Assembly: GCA_900547305.1 (NCBI GenBank)
Contig: URGH01000016.1
Coordinates: 1 to 39,315, forward strand
Direction: 5' to 3'
Length of the DNA: 39,315 bases
Source: an uncultured Oscillospiraceae bacterium
Lineage (GTDB): Bacteria; Bacillota; Clostridia; Oscillospirales; Acutalibacteraceae
In this document: positions 8,783 to 15,424 of the stretch, piece after piece
How the letters are laid out: each line of letters opens with the position of its first letter
Numbering within the stretch: the first letter of the stretch is position 1
Notes under the pieces: generated by a model
Database searches by the model: none
What the model saw: only the letters and a program-made list of their open reading frames with translations
What the model was told of the DNA's origin: nothing
Program-made: the position numbers and the translations under genes

Positions 8783-9010
8783 CTATCTTTTCGGGTACGG
8801 CAGATCGGGCAAGCCCAAAATATAGTCGGCAGAAACATTGTAAAATCGGCAAAGTGCTCTTAAATCGTCAAGATTCGGCTCTGTGTTACCGTTTTCAATA
8901 TATGAAAGTTTACTTTGTGATATATAGCATTTTTCCCCGACTGCCCTTTGAGATGATTTAGGTTCATAGTCGGTTCTTAAATCCCTCAGTACTTCATTGT
9001 ATTTTTTCAT
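8783..9010 (-). CDS. small XRE-family HTH regulator
   Basis: A 75-residue protein that is almost entirely a Cro/CI-type helix-turn-helix domain: QRAVGEKCYISQSKLSYIEN is the recognition region, followed by PNLDDLRALCRFYNVSADYILGLP. No effector or dimerisation domain remains. A weak AAGGAA lies about ten bases upstream of the ATG. The stop codon falls in the loop of an 8-bp hairpin (8774-8795) with no T-tract. An AT-rich perfect palindrome lies about 60 bases upstream (9071-9108) and could be its autoregulatory site. Its target is unknown; both neighbours are on unrelated functions. Confidence 0.85.
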   Translation of the reverse strand: MKKYNEVLRDLRTDYEPKSSQRAVGEKCYISQSKLSYIENGNTEPNLDDLRALCRFYNVSADYILGLPDLPYPKR

Positions 9011-9070
9011 AACGCATCATTCCTTATCATTTTTTTGTTATTATAATACATTCAGGAATGACAGATCGTC

Positions 9071-9108
9071 TTTTAGTTAAAAATTGTCTATGCATTTTTT
9101 AACTAAAA
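9071..9108. repeat. AT-rich 13-bp inverted repeat upstream of the XRE gene
   Basis: TTTTAGTTAAAAA (9071-9083) and its perfect reverse complement TTTTTAACTAAAA (9096-9108) flank 12 bases. It may be an operator for the XRE protein, or a spoIID-side terminator. Confidence 0.5.
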
Positions 9109-9134
9109 AGCTTACTGCGGCTTTGCCGCCTATT

Positions 9135-9200
9135 GGCTCCCTTCTTTTTGACATATGTCAAAATAGAGGGGAGCTGTCAACGAAGTTGACTGAGGGGTAT
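9135..9200 (+). repeat. dispersed two-hairpin repeat, copy A
   Basis: Starts GGCTCCC and ends TGAGGGGTATT. Hairpin 1 (9136-9174) has GCTCCC/GGGAGC ends and the tip TTTTTGACatATGTCAAAA. Hairpin 2 (9176-9190) is GTCAACgaaGTTGAC, perfect. It lies between the XRE gene and the 3' end of spoIID. A further small hairpin GCGGCtttGCCGC precedes it at 9117-9129. Copy B at 22607 matches closely even past the TGAGGGG end. Confidence 0.85.
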
Positions 9201-9225
9201 TAATCTGACAGCTGCTGTCCAATAT

Positions 9226-10197
9226 CTAATTTGTTGCTTTTTCAACCTTGCAGCCTGTGTAGTAATAGGTAAGAATTTCCTTAAAATCACTGCCCTGCTT
9301 TGCCATGTAATTTGCGCCGTATTGGCTCATGCCCACGCCGTGCCCGTAGCCGCACACGGTAAATGTGAATGTGCCGTCTGCGTATTTAACGCCGAAATTA
9401 AGCGAGCGCAAGTCAAAAATACTGCGAATTTTGCCGCCGCTTATATCCGTGCCGCACACGGGAACGGTAAGAACCGAGCCTGACTCCGTGCGTTTCGGCT
9501 CGCCGAAGTAAGCGGCAGGCTCGCCCGACAGCTTACATTCATCTCCGAGCTTTTTTTGCAGCTCTTCGGCGGATACCTTAACCTCGCTTATATAATCGGG
9601 AGCCAGTTTATCCCCCGGGCTTGCAACGGGCTTTAAATAAGGGAGTGCGCCGCCCCATATATCTCGGCTGTCTTCGGTCTTTCCCGATGATATTGCATGG
9701 TACACCGCCGTTATAGGCTCGTTTTCATATGTGATAATAAGATTTTTAACGTCGGATACGGCGTTCTTTATTTTTTTTGAATATTCCTCCGCCTTATCGC
9801 CCCAGCGTTTTTCCGCATCCGCCTTTGATATGTAGCTTTGGTCTACTGTATAGTCGGTTGTAAGGTCGTAGCTTTTGTCCTTATTATCCGCTCTTCTGCG
9901 GCAGGCAAGGGTATATGCGGCGACTGCCTGGGCTTTCAAAGCCTCGGGCTCGTAAAGCGCGGGCATTTCAGCGGCAACCACTCCGAAAATATATTCGTCC
10001 GCCGTCATTGTGCTTACCGTATCGGTTTGCATATCGCAAATTCTGAAAGAGTCGGTTTTATCCTGCTTGTCTGTTTTTGAAATAAAAAGCTTCGTTGCGG
10101 CGGCAACGGCGTTTTTCTCGTTGCTTTTAATTCCGCAAAGGGGAAATATAAACATGGCCGACAGGATTATAAATCCCGAACAGAGTATTTTTTTCAT
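9226..10197 (-). CDS. spoIID: SpoIID/LytB-domain sporulation protein
   Basis: A 323-residue protein anchored by an N-terminal membrane segment (residues 2-20). SpoIID is a lytic transglycosylase that, with SpoIIM and SpoIIP, degrades septal peptidoglycan during forespore engulfment. The hallmark segments are present: GVVAAEMPALYEPEALKAQA with the catalytic Glu, AVYHAISSGKTEDSRDIWGG, and the C-terminal GYGHGVGMSQYGA. The start at 10197 is chosen because GAGGAA lies five bases upstream; an in-frame ATG at 10227 lacks a site. No spoIIM or spoIIP lies nearby. It diverges from the membrane-protein gene at 10325. It argues for an endospore-forming host. Confidence 0.9.
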   Translation of the reverse strand: MKKILCSGFIILSAMFIFPLCGIKSNEKNAVAAATKLFISKTDKQDKTDSFRICDMQTDTVSTMTADEYIFGVVAAEMPALYEPEALKAQAVAAYTLACRRRADNKDKSYDLTTDYTVDQSYISKADAEKRWGDKAEEYSKKIKNAVSDVKNLIITYENEPITAVYHAISSGKTEDSRDIWGGALPYLKPVASPGDKLAPDYISEVKVSAEELQKKLGDECKLSGEPAAYFGEPKRTESGSVLTVPVCGTDISGGKIRSIFDLRSLNFGVKYADGTFTFTVCGYGHGVGMSQYGANYMAKQGSDFKEILTYYYTGCKVEKATN

Positions 10198-10226
10198 AAC
10201 AATTCCTCGTATTCCGTATAAATTCA

Positions 10227-10255
10227 TTGACTTTTTTGTTTCTCAGGGTTAAAAT
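10227..10255 (+). promoter_or_regulatory. promoter of the membrane protein-trmB-rsmG operon
   Basis: TTGACT (10227-10232), 17-base spacer, TAAAAT (10250-10255). A start near 10262 leaves a leader of about 60 bases before the ATG at 10325. Confidence 0.55.
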
Positions 10256-10324
10256 TAAATAGCGACTTTATTATAAGAATATGATTTTAAAGCATTATAA
10301 ATGTCTGTTTTGGAGTGTAAATGG

Positions 10325-11134
10325 ATGAAATACAAAAAAATACTTCTGTTTTTCGGTATAGCTCTTCCCGCGTCGGTCTTAATGCGGTTTTTACAGCTTA
10401 TGTTCACCGTGGATGAAAAAACCGGTTTTTTCAGGTCGGAATATAAGGAAACGGGATATTATCTTTTAATTCTTATTATCATATGCTCCGCAGTTACCGC
10501 GGCGCTTTGCTTTACGTCTCACCGCAATCCGTCCCGCCCGCCAGAAAAGTGTCTGCCGCTTGCGGTCGTTTCTTTCATTACAGCCATAGTTACGGGTGCG
10601 GAAATGTTTTCGGAGTCGTTTGCGGGTACGGTTATGCAGTGGCAGTCCACTCTTTTAATGCTGGCGGGAATTGCCGCAATCGCTTTTTTTGCGGCTTACG
10701 GAGTAAGCCTTATTTCGGATTTTAAGCTGCCCCCGATTGCCGTGGCGGTGCCGGTTATATACTTTATCATAAAAATTATATGCGTTTTCACTTCGGTTTC
10801 TTCCCTTGCGCTTATAACCGATAATGTGCTGTTCCTTGCGGCATACTGCACGCTGTTGCTGTTTTTCCTCAGCTTCGGCAAACTTTACAACGGGATTGAT
10901 AAGGAATATAATTTCAGAAAGCTGCAGGCAACGGGCTTTGCCTCGGCTGTTCTCTGCCTTGCGCAGGGGCTGCCGCATATTATTTTTAATCTTATAAACG
11001 GAAACAATTATCGGCATACGTCGAATATTTCAAATATTGCGCTGATAATATACGGCATTTTTGCGGCGGCGTTTACGCTCTCCTATTTTTCCATGAAAAA
11101 CATTGCTGCCGCCGATTCGCGGCACGACGCTTGA
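10325..11134 (+). CDS. integral membrane protein of unknown function
   Basis: A 269-residue hydrophobic protein with about seven predicted membrane helices spread along its length (for example ILLFFGIALPASVLMRFL, YLLILIIICSAVTAALCF and LALITDNVLFLAAYCTLLLF). No catalytic or transport motif was recognised. The start at 10325 follows TGGAG at 10311-10315; the upstream ATG at 10301 lies before that site. trmB starts 16 bases after its stop, so the two are probably co-transcribed, though no functional link to tRNA modification is evident. Confidence 0.75.
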   Translation: MKYKKILLFFGIALPASVLMRFLQLMFTVDEKTGFFRSEYKETGYYLLILIIICSAVTAALCFTSHRNPSRPPEKCLPLAVVSFITAIVTGAEMFSESFAGTVMQWQSTLLMLAGIAAIAFFAAYGVSLISDFKLPPIAVAVPVIYFIIKIICVFTSVSSLALITDNVLFLAAYCTLLLFFLSFGKLYNGIDKEYNFRKLQATGFASAVLCLAQGLPHIIFNLINGNNYRHTSNISNIALIIYGIFAAAFTLSYFSMKNIAAADSRHDA

Positions 11135-11150
11135 TTTCGGGTGAAATACT

Positions 11151-11834
11151 ATGAGAATGCGCAAGAAAAAACACCTTGAGGAAAGGCTTGAAAATATATC
11201 CGAGCTGCTTTTTGTAAGCGACCTTGAGGATAGGAATTTTAATAACGCGGCGGATAATCCCGAATATATCGATTTTGATAAATGGTTCGGCAGAACCGCT
11301 CCGCGCCACCTTGAAATAGGTTGCGGAAAGGGCGGTTTTGCGGTAGAATACGCAAGGCGCAACCCCGAAACGGATATTATTGCCGTTGAAAAGGACGCGA
11401 ATGTTATAGTAGCCGCGTGCGAGGCGGCAAAAAACGCGGGTGTGGAAAATCTGCGGTTTATGAAGTGCGGCGCGGAGTATTTGCCGAAATATATACGTCC
11501 GCACAGTATAGGGCAGATATTCCTTAATTTCAGCTGTCCGTTCCCGAAAAACAAATATGCGTCGCACAGGCTTACGCACCGCCGCTTTTTGAAAATATAT
11601 AAAGCGCTCATGCTACCAAATGCCGAAATTCACCAAAAAACAGATAATATGCACTTTTTTGAATTTTCGCTTGAAGAGCTGACAGCCGCGGGCTTTGCGC
11701 TTAAAAATGTATCGCTTGATTTACACGCGAGTGATTTTGAGAATAATATTGAAACGGAATACGAGCATAAGTTTGCGTCTCTCGGTCAGCCGATTTACAG
11801 GCTTGAGGCGTATTTGCCGAATGAGGACTTATAA
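11151..11834 (+). CDS. trmB: tRNA (guanine-N7-)-methyltransferase TrmB (variant motif)
   Basis: A 227-residue protein that would methylate N7 of G46 in the variable loop of tRNAs, using S-adenosylmethionine. The SAM site LEIGCGKGGF is at residues 54-63 and the acidic motif AVEKDANV follows. The family signature, usually NFSDPWPK, reads NFSCPFPK here: the Asp is Cys and the Trp is Phe. The downstream RLTHRRFL and the TDN segment are kept. The start is the first of two close ATGs (11151 and 11157). rsmG begins on the base after its stop, so translation is probably coupled. The assignment is firm by overall pattern; full activity with the altered motif is less certain. Confidence 0.88.
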   Translation: MRMRKKKHLEERLENISELLFVSDLEDRNFNNAADNPEYIDFDKWFGRTAPRHLEIGCGKGGFAVEYARRNPETDIIAVEKDANVIVAACEAAKNAGVENLRFMKCGAEYLPKYIRPHSIGQIFLNFSCPFPKNKYASHRLTHRRFLKIYKALMLPNAEIHQKTDNMHFFEFSLEELTAAGFALKNVSLDLHASDFENNIETEYEHKFASLGQPIYRLEAYLPNEDL

Positions 11835-12554
11835 ATGACGGACTTTCATATTGAAAAAATAGCCGACCGCTGCGCCGGGTTCGGTGTGAAAATTGACGGT
11901 GATATTACCGAGCGGCTTAATTTATACGGTAATCTGCTGCTTGAGTGGAACGAAAAAATGAACCTTACCGCAATAACCGCGCCCGAGGACGTGCTGTACA
12001 AGCACTTTTACGACTGCATACTCTTTTTAAAAGCGGTAACCCCCGCAAAGAACGCCCGAATTATAGATGTCGGCACAGGCGCGGGTTTCCCCGGAACGGT
12101 GCTTAAAATTGTCCGCCCCGATATAAACGTAACGCTGCTTGACAGCCTTAATAAGCGCCTTGTGTTTTTAAACGAGGTAATTGCGGAACTGGGGCTTAGC
12201 GGCATTTCCACCGTGCATATGCGCGCGGAGGATGCGGGCAAAGCCGCCGCTCACCGCGAAAAGTACGATATTGCCTGCGCGCGCGCCGTGGCGGCGCTGC
12301 CCGTTCTTATGGAATACTGCCTGCCGTTCGTTAAAAAAGGCGGCTGTTTTGTTGCTATGAAAGGGGCGTCCGCCGAGGATGAAATGAACAGGAGCTTTTC
12401 CGCGGCGCAGCTTTTGGGAGCCGATAAACCCACTATTATATGCGAAACTCTAACGGGAAATGAGCAAAGAGCCTTTGTAATTACAAAGAAAATATCGCAA
12501 ACCCCGACAAGATACCCCCGCAAGCCCGCCGAAATATCAAAAAAGCCGCTTTAA
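11835..12554 (+). CDS. rsmG: 16S rRNA (guanine(527)-N7)-methyltransferase RsmG
   Basis: A 239-residue GidB-family enzyme that methylates G527 of 16S rRNA in the 30S decoding region; loss of it elsewhere gives low-level streptomycin resistance. Seen here: LLEWNEKMNLTAIT near the N terminus, the SAM-binding DVGTGAGFPGTVLKI (~residues 76-90), LLDSLNKRLVFLNEV, and the ACARAVAALPVL motif. It abuts trmB and precedes noc, the order typical of Bacillota origin regions, although parA, parB and mnmE are absent and mnmG is 16.5 kb away. Its last codons and stop lie inside the terminator hairpin. Confidence 0.94.
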   Translation: MTDFHIEKIADRCAGFGVKIDGDITERLNLYGNLLLEWNEKMNLTAITAPEDVLYKHFYDCILFLKAVTPAKNARIIDVGTGAGFPGTVLKIVRPDINVTLLDSLNKRLVFLNEVIAELGLSGISTVHMRAEDAGKAAAHREKYDIACARAVAALPVLMEYCLPFVKKGGCFVAMKGASAEDEMNRSFSAAQLLGADKPTIICETLTGNEQRAFVITKKISQTPTRYPRKPAEISKKPL

Positions 12555-12567
12555 CGCGGCTTTTTTT
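12541..12567 (+). terminator. intrinsic terminator overlapping the rsmG stop codon
   Basis: AAAAGCCGC (12541-12549) pairs with GCGGCTTTT (12556-12564) and is followed by further Ts to 12567. The rsmG stop TAA (12552-12554) is in the six-base loop. Confidence 0.85.
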
Positions 12568-12602
12568 GTTGTAAACCGTCGCTTTTCCCCGACCGATTTT
12601 TC

Positions 12603-12631
12603 TTTACAAGACAGAAAATTCCGTATAAAAT
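12603..12631 (+). promoter_or_regulatory. promoter of noc
   Basis: TTTACA (12603-12608), 17 bases, TAAAAT (12626-12631), about 30 bases upstream of the noc start and downstream of the rsmG terminator. Confidence 0.6.
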
Positions 12632-12661
12632 TAATTACAGAAAGGGAAAAGGAGGAATAAA

Positions 12662-13498
12662 ATGTACACTCTCTCCGATAAAAAGCTGATAATGCTGCGA
12701 CCTAAAGACATAAAGCCGTCGCCCGCGCGGCCACGGCGCGATTTTGACGAATACGAGCTTAAACTTTTGACCGACAGCATCCAGGCAAGCGGAATTATAG
12801 AACCGCTGGCGGTAAGACGTTTGCAAAGTGGAGGCTATGAGCTTATAACGGGCGAGCGCAGACTGCGCGCGGCGCTTAAAGCAGGGCTCAGGCGGGTTCC
12901 GTGTATCGTACATAAAACGGACGAGGAAACCGCGGCGCTTTATTCGGTAATAGAAAATCTGCAAAGGAGCAGTCTTAACGCGTTTGAGGAAGCGGAAAGC
13001 ATTAATTACCTTATAACCGAGTACGGGCTTTCTCAATCCGAGGCGGCGGCAAGGCTCGGAATAGCGCAATCAACCCTGTCGAATAAACTGCGGCTTTTGC
13101 GGCTTTCCGAGGGCATTAAAGAAAGGGTAGTATCATCGGGACTTTCCGAACGCCACGCACGCGCCCTGTTACGTCTGCCCGAGGAAAGAAGACAGGAAGC
13201 GCTTGACCGAATAATTGCGGACGAGCTTACGCTTAAACAAACGGAAGAATACATTTTTGACCTTTTAAACCCTGAATACGAACCGTGCGAAACGCCCGAA
13301 GAGCCTGTGAGAAAGGCGGCAATAGGCGATGTGCGGCTGTTTTCAAACAGCCTTGCAAAGCTGATAACAACGCTGCAAAACTCGGGTATTGAAGCCGTTT
13401 CCAAAAAATATGAAAGCGATAAATATATCGAATTCAAGGTTCGTATACCCAAGGCGGCGCCCTCAACAGAGCGCTGCAAGCAGTTAAAAATCTGCTGA
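12662..13498 (+). CDS. noc: ParB-family nucleoid occlusion-type protein Noc
   Basis: A 278-residue ParB/Spo0J-family DNA- and CTP-binding protein. The N-terminal ParB domain carries LRPKDIKPSPARPRRDF and the CTP-binding box ITGERRLRAA near residue 60. A helix-turn-helix (LSQSEAAARLGIAQSTLSNKLRLL) lies near residues 120-143, then the LSERHARALLRLP segment. Noc binds chromosome sites and blocks division over the nucleoid. The rsmG-noc order supports Noc rather than ParB, since parB normally follows parA, which is absent. AAGGAGG precedes the ATG. Own promoter and terminator, so it is probably a single-gene unit. ParB is the main alternative. Confidence 0.85.
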   Translation: MYTLSDKKLIMLRPKDIKPSPARPRRDFDEYELKLLTDSIQASGIIEPLAVRRLQSGGYELITGERRLRAALKAGLRRVPCIVHKTDEETAALYSVIENLQRSSLNAFEEAESINYLITEYGLSQSEAAARLGIAQSTLSNKLRLLRLSEGIKERVVSSGLSERHARALLRLPEERRQEALDRIIADELTLKQTEEYIFDLLNPEYEPCETPEEPVRKAAIGDVRLFSNSLAKLITTLQNSGIEAVSKKYESDKYIEFKVRIPKAAPSTERCKQLKIC

Positions 13499-13558
13499 GT
13501 CCGCGCTTTGCGTCTCCCCTGCGCAAAAGCGGCTTTGAGCGGTTTTTATATACAAACA

Positions 13559-13592
13559 GACCGTCGGAAAAAACCCGACGGTCCGTTTTTTT
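13559..13592 (+). terminator. intrinsic terminator of noc
   Basis: GACCGTCGG (13559-13567) pairs with CCGACGGTC (13575-13583) around a seven-base loop, then CG and seven Ts. Confidence 0.9.
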
Positions 13593-13643
13593 ATATTCGT
13601 TAACTATTTGCTAAAACTGGAATTAAAATTATTTATTCCAGTA

Positions 13644-13672
13644 TTGACAAATATAAAAAAATGTGCTATAAT
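13644..13672 (+). promoter_or_regulatory. perfect-consensus sigma-A promoter of the DUF2089 gene
   Basis: TTGACA (13644-13649), exactly 17 bases, TATAAT (13667-13672). Transcription should begin near 13679, immediately before the ribosome site GGAGG (13681-13685), leaving a leader of only about 15 bases. Confidence 0.85.
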
Positions 13673-13693
13673 ATAGTCAAGGAGGTAATATTA

Positions 13694-14449
13694 ATGAACA
13701 ATAGTATTTTAACCAAATGTCCCGCCTGCAACGAAAAGCTATACATATCTTCTCTCAAGTGCAAAAAATGCGGGTTGGAATTAAAAAACGAATTTGAGAT
13801 AAGCAAGTACGATTTGCTTGATAAGGAACAACTGAATTTTTTGGAAACGTTTTTAGCTTGCGAGGGTAATCTTAAAGAATTGCAAAATCGTATGAATATA
13901 TCTTATCCTTTAGCTAAAAAGAAACTCTTAGAATTGTTAGCGGCATTGCAAATAAAAGAAAGAGATAATACAGAGGTGATAAATATGGAAAATACTATAC
14001 CTACCAACGGTCACACAGCAGCCGACATAATAAGGAATAAACTAATTGAAAACGGAGGGTGTGCAACCTACTATACTTACGACGGTACAGAACACCAAGT
14101 GTACGCAATAAAAAACGGTTCTGAATTTGCAACAGACGCGCTGCCCGTTAATATAACATACGGCTTTGAAATATTTAATTGTGTTTCTGACGCTATAAAA
14201 GAAAACGGCGGCAAGGCAAGAAAAGGGATGGCGCGCGGAAACAGGGTCGGTGACATAAATTTTGACGAAAAAACTGTTTCCGGTTATTTGGCAATTCATT
14301 TTTTCGGAAAACACTATGGAGAAACCTCTGTTGACCCAAGTTTTTTTCTTTTTGGAATTATGGAATGGGCTAAAATAATAGACAATAATCGCGGTTATGT
14401 TGAATTTACAGATTGGTACAAAAAAGAATTAGAAGAAAAATGTATGTAA
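13694..14449 (+). CDS. DUF2089-type zinc-ribbon protein with an unrecognised C-terminal domain
   Basis: A 251-residue protein. Residues 1-30 hold a zinc ribbon (CPAC...CKKC) and residues 35-90 a helical DNA-binding-like region (LSKYDLL-type start, EQLNFLETFLACEGNLKEL, MNISYPLAKKKLLELL), together matching DUF2089. From about residue 105 a separate domain begins, with VYAIKNGSEF, YGFEIFNCVSDAIKENGGKA and GDINFDEKTVSGYLAIHFFG; I do not recognise it. Start 13694 follows AAGGAGG; an in-frame ATG at 13661 overlaps the promoter's -10 region and is excluded. Its codons are more A-rich than those of noc or trmB. The strong promoter suggests high basal expression or tight repression. A transcriptional or metal-sensing role is only a guess. 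Confidence 0.8.
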   Translation: MNNSILTKCPACNEKLYISSLKCKKCGLELKNEFEISKYDLLDKEQLNFLETFLACEGNLKELQNRMNISYPLAKKKLLELLAALQIKERDNTEVINMENTIPTNGHTAADIIRNKLIENGGCATYYTYDGTEHQVYAIKNGSEFATDALPVNITYGFEIFNCVSDAIKENGGKARKGMARGNRVGDINFDEKTVSGYLAIHFFGKHYGETSVDPSFFLFGIMEWAKIIDNNRGYVEFTDWYKKELEEKCM

Positions 14450-14508
14450 TAATAGGATTCCTGTACGGACTGTTTAAAGAATTATTATATCCTAAAAGGC
14501 GCAAATAA
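14440..14508 (+). CDS. possible 22-residue hydrophobic peptide overlapping the DUF2089 stop
   Basis: A short frame from ATG 14440 to TAA 14506-14508 encodes MYVIIGFLYGLFKELLYPKR plus two residues: one short hydrophobic helix and a basic tail, the usual shape of a small membrane peptide. It overlaps the last ten bases of the DUF2089 gene in another frame, so translation could be coupled. The ribosome site is weak (AGAAGA). It may be chance. Confidence 0.3.
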   Translation: MYVIIGFLYGLFKELLYPKRRK

Positions 14509-14572
14509 ATTTTTAATTAAGTTAATAAAATATCCTTAAAATAGGTGCAAAAATGCTGTAAAAAATTAAAAC

Positions 14573-14686
14573 AAGCGGCTGTCACGTTAAGGTAAAAGTA
14601 CACAAGCAAAAAAGTTTTTAAATAACTTTTGGTTCCCTCTGTTGAGGGTTGTTTCGTGCAAAATGTCCTTAACGTGACAGCCGCTT
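14573..14686. repeat. 114-bp element with perfect 20-bp terminal inverted repeats
   Basis: AAGCGGCTGTCACGTTAAGG at 14573-14592 is repeated exactly, inverted, at 14667-14686. Inside lie two smaller hairpins: AAAAGTT/AACTTTT near 14611-14631 and CCCTCtgttGAGGG at 14636-14649. No clear target-site duplication flanks it. It fits a MITE-like element, a structured RNA, or a long-loop terminator for the minus-strand operon ending at 14741. It occupies most of the 290-base gap between DUF2089 and that operon; the rest is AT-rich with nothing else recognised apart from the small peptide frame. Confidence 0.7.
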
Positions 14687-14740
14687 ATAAGCGACATATT
14701 ATTCGGTGAATTTTAAGTTCGGCTTCGCTCGGTAAGAAAA

Positions 14741-15409
14741 TTATATTAAATATAGCCCCGATTCCAAAACCGCAAAGCGGTAATCGCTGACCTTTACATA
14801 TTGGCGAATGGGTTCTTCGAAATCCTCATATTCAAAAACGCTGTATGTGTTGAGATTAACCTGTGTAAGCTTTGAAGAGCCTGCGTTGCTCACCATAATG
14901 TTATCCCCCTCAACAAAAAGCCCCTCAGGGCGGCTGAACGGGGATTTATTTCCGCCGATTCGCAGCTCCTCGCGCATGGTGGAAAGGTTGTAGCGCAAAA
15001 GCACGTTGCACTCAGGAAAGCTTGCCCAAAGCGTGTTTTTATAAAGCGCAATATCCGCCGCCGCGCCGCCGCGGTATTTAAGCTCGCCCGACCAAAGCAG
15101 CGTGGCGTCGTTATCCAAAAGGGCGGCGCTGCCGTTATCCTCAAGCAGAAAAACCTTGCTGTTGGGCAGAACTATTGATTTTGCGGTGATATAATTGCCG
15201 CAGAACATAGCGGTGGCTTTATAATTATTGCCGAATTTGGTAAGCAGGTATATATTCCGCGCGACATCGGTAAAATGCCCGTTTTCAAAGGAGATCATTT
15301 TATAGGAGACAATGGTGTTTTCGTCAATAACATCCTTGCAGTAGGAAAATATTATGCCGTCCGACAGCGGCAACACGTCAAACACCTTGCCCGAAAATAT
15401 TTTTTTCAT
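14741..15409 (-). CDS. hypothetical beta-propeller-like protein
   Basis: A 222-residue protein without signal peptide or membrane segments. It alternates short beta strands and turns throughout; the C-terminal half has an NHL-like blade pattern (FSRPEGLFVEGDNIMVSNAG, SSKLTQVNLNTYSVFEY), and FLLEDNGSAALLDNDATLLW resembles another blade. At this length it would form only three to four blades, so it may be partial or pair with another copy. It is the last gene of the murD-led operon, 15 bases after the YnbB-like gene. No function can be assigned. Confidence 0.7.
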   Translation of the reverse strand: MKKIFSGKVFDVLPLSDGIIFSYCKDVIDENTIVSYKMISFENGHFTDVARNIYLLTKFGNNYKATAMFCGNYITAKSIVLPNSKVFLLEDNGSAALLDNDATLLWSGELKYRGGAAADIALYKNTLWASFPECNVLLRYNLSTMREELRIGGNKSPFSRPEGLFVEGDNIMVSNAGSSKLTQVNLNTYSVFEYEDFEEPIRQYVKVSDYRFAVLESGLYLI

Positions 15410-15424
15410 CTGTTTTCACTTCCG

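Noticed and set aside
8640..8825. Plus-strand 61-codon frame after the GH3 gene
   Set aside because: It reads through the 18-bp terminator hairpin and the opposite-strand XRE gene, and has no ribosome site.
13661..13693. Upstream ATG for the DUF2089 gene
   Set aside because: It overlaps the -10 region and precedes the predicted transcript start.
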